Assembly: GCA_019722365.1 (NCBI GenBank)
Contig: JADFUC010001201.1
Span: 17,815-81,814, forward strand
Reading direction: 5' to 3'
Source of the DNA: Lithospermum erythrorhizon
Taxonomy: Eukaryota > Streptophyta > Magnoliopsida > Boraginales > Boraginaceae
Length of the DNA stretch: 64,000 bases
The position numbers and the translations under genes were made by a program. Position 1 is the first letter of the stretch. Each line of letters begins with the position of its first letter. The notes under the pieces were generated by a model. The model saw nothing but the letters and a program-made list of their open reading frames with translations, did no database searches and had not been told where the DNA came from. Of the stretch, positions 35,085-47,587 are shown piece after piece.

Positions 35085-38000
35085 ATGTACGGTGGAGATC
35101 CTCAGCAGCAGCAATTCCAGCAGGGTATGGGAATGGGGCCACCCCCTCAAGGGCTACCCGGCCCCCCCTCCAATGTTGAGACAGCCCTCCGCTTCTTCCA
35201 CCACTCTCAACTCAGATTATCATCACCAGCCTCCGCATCTTAATCAATCTTATGATGGTAACCCCCCTCTCTGTCCCAAAAAGATTGTCCACTTTCACTT
35301 TTAATTGTTAAAATTAACAAACTTTGTAGCGTTACTTGACACTCATAGCTTTGATTTGAATCGATATTATTGTACCGTAAAAATGCTATCTTTCACTACC
35401 TCCGTTACTAAAAGATTGTCAAGTTTGCTTTTTTCAATGGTCAAAGTTAACGGACTTTATTTTCTTAATTGACACACTTGATATCGATTTGAATCAACAA
35501 GGTTGAGAATACTACGGAGTATATTTTGATATATTTTTTGCAGAAAATTTATACAATATATTAAAATGTATTTGAGTTCAAAATTCAAGAAGTTCCTAAT
35601 TTTAAACTGGACAATCTTTTTGAAATGTATGGAGTAACTTTTAAATGCTGTAGGTAGTGTATGTAATTTGTGTGCATAAATGCACATATGTGCCATTGTA
35701 GTATATGTTTGTTTATATGTTAATATAAATGACCTAGTTGATTTTTTTGTTGGTCAAATAGATTGAATCTTAAAAATAGAAACAATTTCCTGATTTTTTT
35801 AGTAATTTAATGTTAAGTATATTTGAAATGCCACCACATTGCATATCTTTCATGCAAAAATGTCGATGCGGCTAGCAACTAAATTTATCATGACCATCAA
35901 CTAGTTCATTCAAAGAAAAGGGGACTCTATGTAAAAAATCACGAACAATGTATTTACTTTTGTGTGCCCTTTGAAATAGAGAACTTGGTATTGCTATTGG
36001 CTGAAATTGTAGTGTAATGTTATCAAATACTCCGTAATATATAATGGATAATTAGCGAGGTCTAGGGAAATATATTGGACAGTAGAGAAGTAAAACGGTT
36101 AATTGATTGATTCTTTTGATTTGTCTACAAAGCTTCTGATAAACTTCTGTTCTGTCCATTGTGAAAATTATTATTGCAAACACTATCTTATTTGGAAGGT
36201 AACTTGTAAAGAAAGTAGATGTACTAATTGAGGTTATGCAATGCTGTTTGAATATTCGAGCCAAAACACATGGCTGCAAGTCTTTACTAATGGGTTATTT
36301 TTCTCAGCCAATGCTGACAACTATGCAAAAAGGATGAGAAAGATTGGCCAGAGAAGAGCTGTTGATTACACAAGCACTGTGGTGCGATATATGCAGGTGA
36401 TCATTTCTAAGATTACAGTAATGTACAGATTTGTCCACTTAACGTTTCAATGTTCAGAAAAACCGATAGAATTAATCCTATCTCTCGTGGTCTTATGTGA
36501 TGGAGCAGCAATATTATCAACTTTAATTAAGTTGCAGTTCAAGTTTGTTAATATTATTTCTTCCTTCCCTTTCTCAATTGGTTATGGGTGGGGGAGGTTT
36601 GTACTGCCTTTGCGCCAAACCTATATGGTATATCTTATATTTTAATTTTCTCTAGTTGTGTGTTAGATTTTTTTTCTTTGTTTTAGCTTAAAGAAAAATG
36701 GATGCTCGTCTCAAAGTAATTTGCACCAAACCCCCTTACAAAAATGGTGCTCCGAACCTCCCTTTAAAATTGAAATTTCACCTAAGCCTCTAAAACATAG
36801 ATAAAACTGCACAGTTCCCCTCTTATAACTTTTAAGGCATTTTATCAAGGGGGTTTAGTGTATATTTTGAAGTATAGAAGGGGGTTGCATGAAAATTTTC
36901 AATCACATTTAAGGTATTGAGAGAGGTTTGTGCATTTTCAATTTTGTAGGGAGGTCTGGTGCACATTTAAAGTATTATAAGGTGCTTGGTGTAAGTTAAT
37001 ATCTTCTCATACAAGGAAAAGAAGATGATATATTTTCAAGGATTGTCCTAATGCTGTATTATTTTATTTAAAGACAGAATAATGATTTTTTGCACTCAAA
37101 TGAACCTGATCTTGTGTTTAATTTTGCACCTTGAAGTACCATCATTCGATGGATAATTATATTCCAATCCATTTTTCTTTGTGGCCAATAGACATTCTCC
37201 CCTGGCCAGCTAAATACCTCTTGTAGTGCACTATATCATCATGAGAGACTTAGATGATCTTTTCTTTTTGAACTTTTAATGGGTGCGGACCAGTTTTTTA
37301 GTTTATTTTAATTTTGATATTCTATAGTTCAGATATTACTAACATTGATTGTGTAGATTCGTATGTGTCAACGGGACTCAAGGGACAGAACAATACTGCA
37401 ACCTACTCCTGCAGCAGCACTTGATGTAAGCTTGTTTACATTTTCTTTCCAAAGTTTCCTTTGCATGAGCGTATTGGAGATTCCAAATCCTTTTTTGAGG
37501 ATCCTTCACTCTTCTGAAACCATCAGCTTCAGAGATAATTGTCAGATGCCATTTACTAATAATAATTATTTGGTTTTACGTGAAAACACACTCCGATTAA
37601 TGTTGTTTAAACTGTTGTGCAGATGCTGCCAACCGTAGCTTATTCTGAAAACCCATCCACAAGTTATGCTGCAAAGTTTGTTCATACATCTCTTAACAAA
37701 AACCGCTGTTCAATTAATCGTGTTCTAGTAAGTTAAAACATACATCTTTCATTAATATTGATATCGCAGTTTGCTTCCTCAGTTGTTGCATAATTGATAA
37801 ACTGAGGAAATCTTCTTGGTCTTCGATGGTGGTTTGCAATAGTATGCTTTTCTGATTTGACACTATTGCAATTTTCCACTTGCATGAGAATTCTCCCCTG
37901 CTACTTAGGTATTAATTTAACTAGAGAGATTCTTCTTATATTATGCATTCAAGATATGTTAGTATGCTCAACCCCAATTTTTCCTTAATATGAAGGAAAA

Positions 38001-41000
38001 AGCCTGAAAATATCTCGTGCGGAGCTACTACTAGTGGTGATGCTCTTTCCTATGCTCTCCTGCTTAGATGGAACAGTCAATTAAATTGTTTTGCTGTAGT
38101 TTTATGTTTCATATCAATGTGCAACTACTTTCCCGTCTTAAGTGCATTTTGATTTTACTTACAGTAGAAAAATACTCGAGTAGTCTATGAGCCTGAAAAT
38201 CAAGGCACTAAAGGCCTATCGTACCTGCCCAAGGACACACCACTTCTGATATAAACATGCTACTAAACTTTGCTCTAGATTTGTTCCTTCTTCTTCAATA
38301 TGAGTAGATTTTTTAATTTAGTTTCCTTGAAGAACCGAGATTAATTATTTTCTTCTTTCTATATTATATTTTTTTCTTTTTTAAATATTTATTTCCTGCT
38401 TGATTGACCTGACATCAACACACAATGATTACAGTGGACTCCTAGTGGGAGGCGTCTTATCACGGGATCTCAAACAGGGGAATTTACACTCTGGAATGGC
38501 CAAACGTTTAATTTTGAAATGATATTACAAGTATGCTTTCTGGGATGTCCTCATAATAATAATTTATAAAGAGGTGGCTGTTCTTCTAAACTAAAACTTA
38601 TAATGCAGGCTCATGATCAACCAGTCAGGTCTATGATTTGGAGTTACAATGAGAACTGGATGGTCACTGGTGATGATGGTGGTGCTATAAAGTATCCACA
38701 ATCACCTATTATATTAACCTTTTATTATCCGTTAACTTGACAACTCTTGATATGTTAATTTTGTGCATCTGTTTAATTTATTTCAGATACTGGCAAAGCA
38801 ACATGAATAATGTGAAAGTCAACAAATCAGCACATAAAGAATCCGTCCGTGACCTAAGGTGTAAATTCTCTAATAATTCCTCGAATCGTTTCTCTATATA
38901 AGATGTGCTTGCCATGTAGTACTTTGTTTGTTTGTTTGTTGCTTCATGGGAACGATAGAATATCAGAAAATGTTATTTTGATCTGTTTCTTCATAGAAAC
39001 CCTCAAAATATTAACATTACATGTAAATTACTTTAGCGTTGTATCTATAATTTTTCAATCAGAAAGACACTGTTTGCTGAATGACCGATAAATTTTGTAA
39101 TGCACTGCCTGGATCATGGTCATAACTTTTGGCCTTTTTACCAGCTTCTGCCGTACAGACTTGAAGTTCTGCTCCTGCTCAGATGATACTACCGTTAAAG
39201 TCTGGGATTTTGCGCGATGTCAAGAAGAACGTTCCCTATCTGGTAATGTCCTTCAAAATCTGATGCAATTCAAGGAGTCAAGTATTTCTGCTAGATATAT
39301 ATACTTTCTCTGTTTTGTTCTTACAATAATGGAACATAAAATATCATGTCCTTTCTCTTAGCTTATGTCTCACTCTTTCAGGTTGAAAGCTTATTAGGAA
39401 GTACTCCCTCCATCCCATGAAGTTTTTGTTTTGACTTCTTAAAATTTTAAGGGAGAACATTTTAATACTAGCTAAAGTTGGCATATTTCTTAAAATCATG
39501 TAAAAATTTGTCAAATGGGACAAGTTATGGGAAATGAAAAACGAGTGAAAGTAGATGTTCTTCATGGGATGGAGGGAGAAGCTTTTACCCTATGCACACC
39601 TAATATTTATATTTAATTGTTATAGACTGCTACCGAATTATTGTTTCAAGCCAGCAATAATGTCTCTTGATTATGTTGTCTGAAGAACTTGAGATTTATA
39701 AACTAGAGGATTCACTTTTTCATGTGCTAGGTAATCTAAGAATCTTCTTCCCCTAATATTTAAACTCAGGCAGGCCATGGTTGGGATGTGAAGACTGTAG
39801 ATTGGCACCCTTCAAAGTCTTTAATATGTTCAGGTTTGTACCAATTTATAAATGCAGACACATTGGACAGTTAACTCCCTTGATGCTTTGATAGATTAAT
39901 TTTGACTGTTGATGGCTTCTTTCAGGTGGAAAAGACAACCTTGTAAAACTATGGGATGCAAAGTCTGGCAGAGAACTTTCATCATTGTAAGTAAAGATAA
40001 ACTCGGCGTCTTTATATATGTTGTCATGGTTGATTGCTTCCTCTTTCTATCTAGTTCATTTACCAGTTGGATTTTGTATGCAGGCACGGGCATAAGAACA
40101 CTGTTCTTTGCGTTCAATGGAATCAGAATGGGAACTGGGTTTTAACAGCTTCAAAGGATCAGATTATCAAGGTGGGTTAAATTGTAATATGTCTAACCAC
40201 CTGTGCTCCAACAAAGTTTGAGAGTGGTGTGGTGGTGGGGTGGGTGGGGGCGGGGGATTAGATACAGAGATTGATAAAATTTATAATTTCTCAAATGACT
40301 TATACTTCATTCCATTCTTGTTATGTTTTATGCTTGTTTTAATGTCATTCTCATTACAGCTTTACGATATAAGAACCATGAAAGAGTTGGAATCTTTCCG
40401 AGGACATCAGAAGGACGTTACCAGTATGTGTCTTTTGCTTTTATATCTTTGTGTAATTATATACATCATGAAGTGCATGATGCTATTCCTTTTTTTAGTT
40501 TGAGCATTTGTTTGTCCCAGGAGTGATTGATTTTCAAATTTAGGCTCATAGATAATAGAGGCCGTATTAGCCATGAATATGGAATCATTTTTCTTTAGTC
40601 TTTTAGCAACCCAATTTGCTGCTCGTCAAATCTCAGATAGTGTATGTACATGAGTCTTTCTGGTCCAGTTTCCCTCACCCCGTTGGTTCACATACAATTT
40701 TAACATGCTTGCAGTTCTTTTACATTGTGGTAAAAGTACGAAGCTTTCACTTTTAATGTTTGAGCTTTGACGAAGCTGTAAGTTTCTCGTTCTGATACAT
40801 TTTGTAGAATTACTTTGATAGATGAATGGATGAGTGGTTCTGGTCCAGCTTTTCCATTGGTTCGCATACAATTTTAACATGCTTGCAGTTCTTTTACATT
40901 GTGGTAAAAGTACGAACCTTTCACTTCTAATGTTTGAGCTTTAAGGAAGCTGTAAGTTTCTCGTTATGATACATTGAGGAATTACTGGGACAGATGAATA

Positions 41001-44000
41001 CCATTTCTTTCATTCTAAGCCATCTACTTATGTGTCACAAATCTACAGACTTATCCAGGATTACTATCTCGTCAACCCTGCTATTAATGCTTATACAAAG
41101 TTATGTTCATGATTCAACTGATTGTATATCTTAATTGTTTTACTTGTCAAAGAGGCTACTCATCTTCCCCCCTTTTTAGTACTATGAATTTTTTATATAT
41201 GATATTGGGATATGGTTATTATGATTCCTATTTTGTTTTTGGTGTCGGGATGCTTTGTTTCTTTTCTTATTTTCGACCTTGATATATTTGAACCTTGGAT
41301 GGGTTTATTGTACAATATATAGTCCACAAACCTTATTCCCGTAGTACTCTGCCATAGTTGACTTGCTCCTCAGAGAATTGGTATATTGTATAATGCATTC
41401 ATGCATCACATGACATTTTTGTTCTTAATGTCGCATTTCCATTATGATGGATCTGCTGCTAAAATTCTTGATTTGGTCTATTAAGGACTTATACATTGTC
41501 ATCTTTCAAATTTGATAGGATTGGCTTGGCATCCATTTAACGAGGATTACTTTGTGAGTGGCAGTTATGATGGATCAATTTTTCACTGGGTTGTTGGGTG
41601 AGTAATAAATTCAAAACTCCGATCATGAAGATGTGATATTTTAGATATGTTATAAGAGGATTTTTATATTTTAAGTTACAGATTCTCTTGTGCAGCAACA
41701 TCAGAGATCTATTTTATTTTATATGTTTCAGTTCATTCCACTTAGCATTCTTATTAAGCACCATATGAGAATTCTTATATCGATCTTTTTTCATGAAAAT
41801 CGTAATCTTGGAGTTAGACTCTAATGGATGAGTGTTTGAAGTTTACTGAGTATCTGCTATGTGAAACTATAGGTTCCTCATACTCAATGTTGACCTTCAC
41901 TATTTTCCTGATCAGGAATGAAAGTCCTCAGGTAGAAATTACAAATGCTCATGATAACAGTGTTTGGGATCTTGCGTGGCATCCTATTGGAAATATTCTT
42001 TGCAGGTAGGTTGACTTAATAAATTATAGAATATTTTTGAACATATATTTGTTATGTCTTAATTCCCCAACGATTTCCTGAAGTTCCATGTTTGTAGATA
42101 GTATATTTTCCCATCATATTTTTATCCTCATTCGTTTATAGCCTAGTTTGTAACAATGATTTGAATACAGATGTATTTCTCATATTCTGCGAGTGCACAT
42201 ACTCATTATTAAGCTCTCCTTCAAGTTACTATTTAGCTTTCTTCATTGAAGTGTTGATTGGCTGGCTCCTTCACTCATGTGAACCTGATCTCATGAAATG
42301 CTGGTTTTCGTTGTATTCAGTCGCGCTCTCCTTCAAGTTACTATTTAGCTTTCTTCATTAAATTGTTGATTGGCTCCTTCACTCATGTGAACCTGATCTC
42401 ATGAAAGGCTGGTTTTTATTGTATTTAGTCGCCTCATTTTTTGTTCACCTCTTGAACCTCAGTCTGGGATGATAATTTTGATTAATTAGTGATTCAAACC
42501 AATTGGTAGTATCCCATTTTGGAAGCCATGACGTGGCCAAAATAAAAGAACTCACACAATGCCCATAAAGTAAGAATTTAGACTTCCAATAACCACGAAC
42601 CAACTGGCAATATCTTTGAAATGCTGTCAGGCACAAGCACTTGCCAGCTATACCTAACATTGTAGTGGGTTGCTAAATCGAAAAAGTTATTAATAATTTC
42701 AGTAGTTCTTCAATTTGTAAGAGTAAGTAGATACCCTGCTCTAAATATACCATATTATCTGTTTGCATGGGCCATAATGATGAGCATACTTCAAATACCT
42801 TTCGAAAACTCTACTAATGTTCTGACCGTTGCATTAACTAGTTATCTCTTTGTGATGTGTATAGTATTGTATCTCCATCATGTTTCTGGCTCCATCTTGA
42901 TCATTGTGTATAAACTGCTCTGTATAATTTTGCAGTGGTGGCAATGACCACACAACAAAATTCTGGTGCAGAAACCGGCCTGGTGATTCTGCTCGTGATA
43001 AATTCAGCATGGTTCAGACTCAAGGTTCTTATAATTTTATTTTCTTATGTTTCTACCTTTACATTGACATAGTACCCAGGGATTGCAGAAATTGAAAATT
43101 TGTTAGTTTGTTGCTAGTTTTGCTCTTCTATATGTTTCCCAGATTACAACATGATTCACATTGTTTTTGTAGTCCCTTCAGTTTGACATTTTACTTATTT
43201 GCGACAGTTTGTTGATTAGTTACAGCCCAACTGCGAGACAAAACTTTTTACCTGGAAAATGTTTAATCCTTGATCTTGGTAATATGCTGTCGTTGCCTCC
43301 TCCAGCCCCTTCAAATATTGAGTCCCATTTAGGAGCTTACAAAATTTAGTAAGCATGGTGCTTATCTAGGAAGCACGGGGACTTCAATTAGCCACTCAAA
43401 CCCCGTCTCCGGGACAGGACGGCACGGGATCGCCCGGCCCTGCCTCGATCATGGGGACGGCAAAGAATATACGCGGACGCTTCGTACCGCGATCGACACG
43501 CTTCTCACAGATATAAAAATATTCCCTATAAAAGGAAACTAAAATAAAAATAAATATAAAAAATATGTTTATGGTTTTCACCTATTATTAATATTTCTCA
43601 CTCTTCACCTCTCACAATATTAATATGTGCTTATTTTCCTATATCTCTACAGCGTATGTCTATTAATTATTATTCATTATTTATTGTTGTGATTACTTTA
43701 TGATTTTTCATAAAAGTCATTTTTAATATATAATTAATTACTTTTAGTTCCAATAAAGTAACAAAATAGTTGTAAATTTTTATATATTTATTGACGTACT
43801 CATGTCGTACCCGTTTCCATAAATTTTTAATTAGACGTTTCCCCGCCTCCCGCTTCCGTCCCCGCTTGTCTCCGCATCTACCTGCTACCTAAAGCTTATC
43901 GCTACAAGGGTATAATTTTCACCTTAATTCAAAGTAGAAACACAGAACTACTTCATAAACATCGCATTTAATGTGTGATGGTTAACGAAAAGCAACGCGA

Positions 44001-47000
44001 AATGCCTTAAATGCTACTATTTTATACGAACTGTCCACCAAATACTGTGAGTTATGTGATGATCCAACAAAATACAGAATTCATGTAAAGCATTTATACT
44101 TATGTAAGCCAAGTAGAAGACGCAATGTAGTAATTTCAAATATTATAAATAACACATGAAACTATAGTAGACGAGTATATAGAAGAATATATTTGCCTCT
44201 TTTTTTAGGGTTTAGGCGCCACAATTAAGTGGGTTTGAGGAGTATTAAATAATGTTGGATGGAAATTGATAAGACACTTATAAGCTATGATTCTTTTACA
44301 TCAGTAGAGCAACTCTCTATACCATGATTTTATATATCTGCTTATTCTATTTATGTCAGTTGTCACACAAAACTAAGATAATGATGCACATACTATGCAT
44401 GTAGGTTCTCAGATTTTCTTCCTTCTATTATTATTGTCAAATGGGTAATAGTCTAAGAACAATCTTTACATCTGGATAATGATTTTAGAGGTTTGCATTA
44501 ATTATAAAATAAATGAAATTAGTTATTAATCTTATTATCTGTAATGAGATATGTGAACCCTGTGATTTGTAACAAACTATTAAGTTTGACATCCGTCTGC
44601 TTTCATACTCTAACTTTGACATTTGTTTCTGCTAGTTATAGGAACTGTGTGAACCATTGAAGTTCCTTCAGTATTCAACTTTTCTACATGTGATTCATAT
44701 GTCTTAATTCTTTCTTGATCTGTAATGAGATATGTGAAGCCTGTGATCTGTAACAACTATTAAGTTTGACATCCATCTGATTTTGTGCTCTAACTTTGAC
44801 ATTTGTTTCTGCTAGTTATAGGAACTGTGTATACCATTGAAGTTCCTTCAGTATTCAACTTTTCTACATGTGATTCGTATGTCTTAATTCTTTCTTGTTT
44901 TTTTACCAGGTTTTGGTGAGCAGAATCCTGCCCTTGGTCGCATGCCTGGCATTTTTCCTGGAGTCGAATCCTCAAATCCAGGCCCCTTTGGACCTGGATT
45001 GACGAGGAATGAGGGAATGATCCCTGGGATTGGCGTTTCAATGCCATCTATTCCTTCTCTGGATTCTGTCAACCAAGGAGATCAGAAGCCACCCATGCAA
45101 GGCTCCGTACCTTTTGGAGCTCCTCCCCTTCCACCTGGCCCTCACCCATCCCTTGTTGGGGTCAATCAACAGCAATCTTATCAACAACCTGTTCAGCAAG
45201 TCCAACAGCATCAGCCACTGGCTCCAAGAGTGCTGCCTCTGGCATCACCGAACATGCAAAATATGCAGCCACCTTCCCAACTACCAATGTTACAGCATCT
45301 ACATTTTCAGCGTCCTCCACCTCAAATGCAACTTCCTAATATGCCTTCAGGCATTGCATCATCGGTTCCAGGGTCTATGCCAATGTCAATGCCTGGTCCC
45401 ATGGTACTAACGTTACTTATAGCTCCCTCCTTTCCAAAAAAGATTTTCATGTCTTGATTTTTCCTAGAACTGAAGAGGGAGTATTATAAATGGAAAATAG
45501 TATTTTACTTAAGCATGTCAAGCTCTTGGAAATAAGAAAAGTCAAATCTAGAAAACCAAATGGGAATGAAAATGAGAAGGGTGCATCATTATAAATATTA
45601 AGGATACTGTAAGAATTGTTCTAGGCCTATATCTTTCTGCATCTTGATGTTTTTTATTATGAAGTCGAGCATTCTGAATCGATGTGTGCAAGAAACATCT
45701 TGAAGATCACGTAATCCAGTACGTCCTATATGAACAAAATGAAACATCAGATTTGTGAGGATAATTTCTTGTTAATTCATGTTGTGAAATTGCTTGTGTG
45801 ACATGAAATAGTATTACTAACATGCAATGATTTGTTTTTCTTTATTAGTTCAAATTGTGACCCTATTTAGAAACTACACAATTAGCAATTACATATGCAT
45901 AATTACCTTGTCAATCCACTCTCTGTTATCCTTATTCGTCCATCATTATAACAGAATCTTGCCCTCAGACATTTCTTTGAGTTTGTTCTTTTGACATCCA
46001 GAGTATGCAAGGTGGTATGAATCAGATGGGTCCTCCAATGCAACATGGTCACTTTATTGGCTTGAATACCATGCCTGCCGGATCTGGACCTGCAGGCAAC
46101 TTCAGGAATGGGTTGCCAAATATGCAAGGCCCATCAGGTGGGACTAGCAATCAGATGTATCCCCAAGGAGGTGGCTTTAACAGGCCCCAAGGTGGACAGA
46201 TGCCACAAATGCCTGGGCTAAATCCTTATCAGGTGAGTGATACTAGTTAATTCTTAGAAACTCTAATGATCAATCAAGCGTTTGTTTTCTTTATTTATAT
46301 TTTTCTCCAAATAGCCTCTGTGAAGCGGATAGTCCAACATCATTCCTTTCACTATGTTGATAAACTAAAATATATTCTGAAAAATTTAAGTGAATTGATT
46401 CTCTAATTGGAAAGACTGGAAGTTGCACTTTCCGTCATTTTCTTCCAGTATAGATCGAATGCTGTGGTCTATATGCAATTTTGATAGGTCTATATCGAAA
46501 TGTCAAAACTGTTATAGTTTGCAAAGTGCTTTGGACATGCGTGCATTAGATGAAGTATAGACATGTTAGAAGGAATTAATAATTTCAACATAAACTCGTG
46601 ACAATTGAATGTAATGAGAGCATATGTGACAATTGAATGTAACGAGAGCAAATTAGTAGGTTTATTATGTACTTAATTCATCATTTGAGTGTTCACTTTT
46701 CCTGTAAAGAACACAGATGTCTAAAGTTGGCCTTTGCAGCATGAAATCAGGAAAACTAAAATTGAAATCATTCTACAGAAAGCAAAGAACCCTCTTAAAA
46801 TTTCGACATTGTCAACATCAATATGCCCTAATGCCTCTGAAGAGGCTTTTGCCTAAGTGGTGTAATTACCCCTATGAACACAGAGCCTTTGTTTCCAAAT
46901 TGGACCCAATAATGAATGACAGTGTAAACACTATATACCACTTCACAATAGATTAGAAGCGTTTGTAGTATTCTCAATTAACAATACCTTTGTTTTGTTG

Positions 47001-47587
47001 AATTGGCACATACTCCACATTGACCCATTACTTTTAGAAGCTTACATATAAAATGAACACAAGGTGGTCAATAAACTGTCACTTGATGTATAATTTAGGC
47101 AAGTAGTGCAGTAAATGTGTAACCACCATTTGTTAGTATCTTTCATTGTTATAGTTGTACTACTCCATTTATGATTACCTCTATCCCAGTATGTTTGTCA
47201 TGTTTACTATATATTTCCATATTGGCTAGATACTCGACGGTGATATTTTTAATTAGTTTTTGCAATCCAACTTTACTTATAAGCAGTCTGTAATATTCAG
47301 AGTAACGTACTTGTGTTTAAATAATAAGATCAACACCATAAAATATGATACTAATGTATATTGAAAAAAATAATTAGGCTGAAATTAGCTCAAGACTACA
47401 TGATGTCTAGCTTGGTGCTCTTGTTTGAAGTACTTCAATATTTCAGACTAACTGCAAGTGTTATTATATCTAGATGCAATCTGGAAATCCTGGTGGCCCT
47501 AGCATACCCTCTAGTTTTGGTCACCCATCTGGAATTCAACCACCTCTACCACCAGGTCCACCCCCACATAATCAAACTCACCAGTAG
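35085..47587 (+). CDS. FY: FY: WD40 protein of the mRNA 3'-end processing complex
   Basis: Orthologue of Arabidopsis FY (Pfs2/WDR33 family), a nuclear subunit of the cleavage and polyadenylation factor that works with FCA in flowering control. Exons: 35085-35257, 36308-36396, 37357-37425, 37623-37727, 38435-38530, 38609-38691, 38787-38858, 39145-39242, 39774-39833, 39926-39986, 40084-40171, 40360-40423, 41519-41597, 41916-42005, 42936-43024, 44910-45403, 46002-46232, 47474-47587. All introns are GT-AG and phases join. Translation from ATG 35,173 gives 688 residues (Arabidopsis 647). Conserved [15 protein letters not shown] lies before the WD repeats; WD40 repeats cover about residues 110-405 (for example [43 protein letters not shown]); the rest is Pro/Gln/Met-rich with two PPLP motifs near residues 480 and 674. 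Exon 1 has an apparent one-base excess in a C run. Stop TAG 47,585-47,587. Confidence 0.93.
35161..35175 (+). other. FY: C7 homopolymer with apparent frameshift in FY exon 1
   Basis: The ATG at 35,085 opens a Gln/Pro-rich FY-like N-terminus ([18 protein letters not shown]). After GG and seven C it leaves the frame that continues as [11 protein letters not shown]. Six C would keep one frame. As written, the first ATG stops at TAA 35,241-35,243 (52 codons), overlapping the FY frame, and the ATG at 35,173 is the first usable FY start. Either a real indel, an alternative start with an overlapping uORF, or a base-calling error. Confidence 0.7.
35267..35636. mobile_element. Stowaway-like MITE in FY intron 1, with duplicated left arm
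   Basis: The left end (CTCTGTCCCAAAAAGATTGT) and the right end, read inverted (TACTCC..ACATTTCAAAAAGATTGTCC), match. A second copy of the left arm begins near 35,396 (CCTCCGTTACTAAAAGATTGTC), giving two direct copies about 127 bp apart. The insertion starts 9 bp after the intron 1 donor GT (35,258). Confidence 0.6.
36719..36999. mobile_element. MITE in FY intron 2
   Basis: About 280 bp with inverted ends: left TTTGCACCAAACCCCCTTA, right (inverted) CTTACACCAAGCACCTTAT. Subterminal blocks such as ACCTCCCT..AAAATTGAAA are also inverted. No coding capacity. Superfamily not assigned. Confidence 0.6.
39404..39578. mobile_element. Stowaway MITE in FY intron 8
   Basis: 175 bp with perfect 19-bp inverted ends: CTCCCTCCATCCCATGAAG at 39,404 and its complement ending at 39,578. 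The left flank is TA. The terminal CTCCCTCC marks the Tc1/mariner Stowaway group. Perfect ends suggest recent activity compared with the other MITEs here. Confidence 0.8.
40650..41000 (+). repeat. Tandem duplication (about 175-180 bp) in FY intron 12
   Basis: Two direct copies, 40,650-40,830 and 40,831-41,000, share ATACAATTTTAACATGCTTG, CTTTTACATTGTGGTAAAAG and GAAGCTGTAAGTTTCTCGTT with few changes. No transposon ends are visible. Confidence 0.8.
42214..42435 (+). repeat. Tandem duplication (112 bp) in FY intron 14
   Basis: Copy 1 starts at 42,214 and copy 2 at 42,326, both with CTCTCCTTCAAGTTACTATT and GAACCTGATCTCATGAAA. Divergence is low. Non-coding. Confidence 0.8.
43370..43930. mobile_element. 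GC-rich insertion in FY intron 15
   Basis: An otherwise AT-rich intron is broken by CpG-rich blocks at 43,398-43,505 (CCCCGTCTCCGGGACAGGAC) and 43,840-43,885 (CCCCGCCTCCCGCTTCCGTC), with an AT-rich middle. The blocks look like the C/G-rich ends of a plant transposon relic, but inverted ends could not be lined up base by base. Confidence 0.35.
44539..44897 (+). repeat. Tandem duplication (180 bp) at the 3' end of FY intron 15
   Basis: Copies start at 44,539 and 44,720 with CTGTAATGAGATATGTGAA and share TTCTGCTAGTTATAGGAACTGTGT-type DNA. The second copy runs to about 12 bases before the acceptor AG at 44,908-44,909, so the duplication includes the likely branch-point and pyrimidine-tract region. 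Confidence 0.85.
44910..45403 (+). CDS. FY: FY exon 16, proline-rich C-terminal region with the first PPLP motif
   Basis: The largest FY exon, 164 codons plus a split codon. It contains [16 protein letters not shown], conserved in FY proteins, then [13 protein letters not shown] with the first PPLP motif, a Gln-rich part ([12 protein letters not shown]) and Met/Pro-rich low complexity. In Arabidopsis the PPLP motifs bind the WW domain of FCA; binding here is inferred from the motif. It ends at a GT donor after ATG (45,401-45,403). Confidence 0.9.
45421..45486. mobile_element. Possible short Stowaway fragment in FY intron 16
   Basis: CTCCCTCC at 45,423 and an inverted GAGGGAG at 45,476-45,482 lie 60 bp apart, next to TA. 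This is much shorter than usual MITEs; it may be a deletion product or coincidence. Confidence 0.25.

Noticed and set aside
45030..45410. 126-codon ORF overlapping FY exon 16
   Set aside because: A shadow frame; the other frame of the same DNA matches the FY C-terminus.
46717..46956. 79-codon ORF in FY intron 17
   Set aside because: No similarity to FY or another family, and FY splices across it in phase from 46,232 to 47,474.
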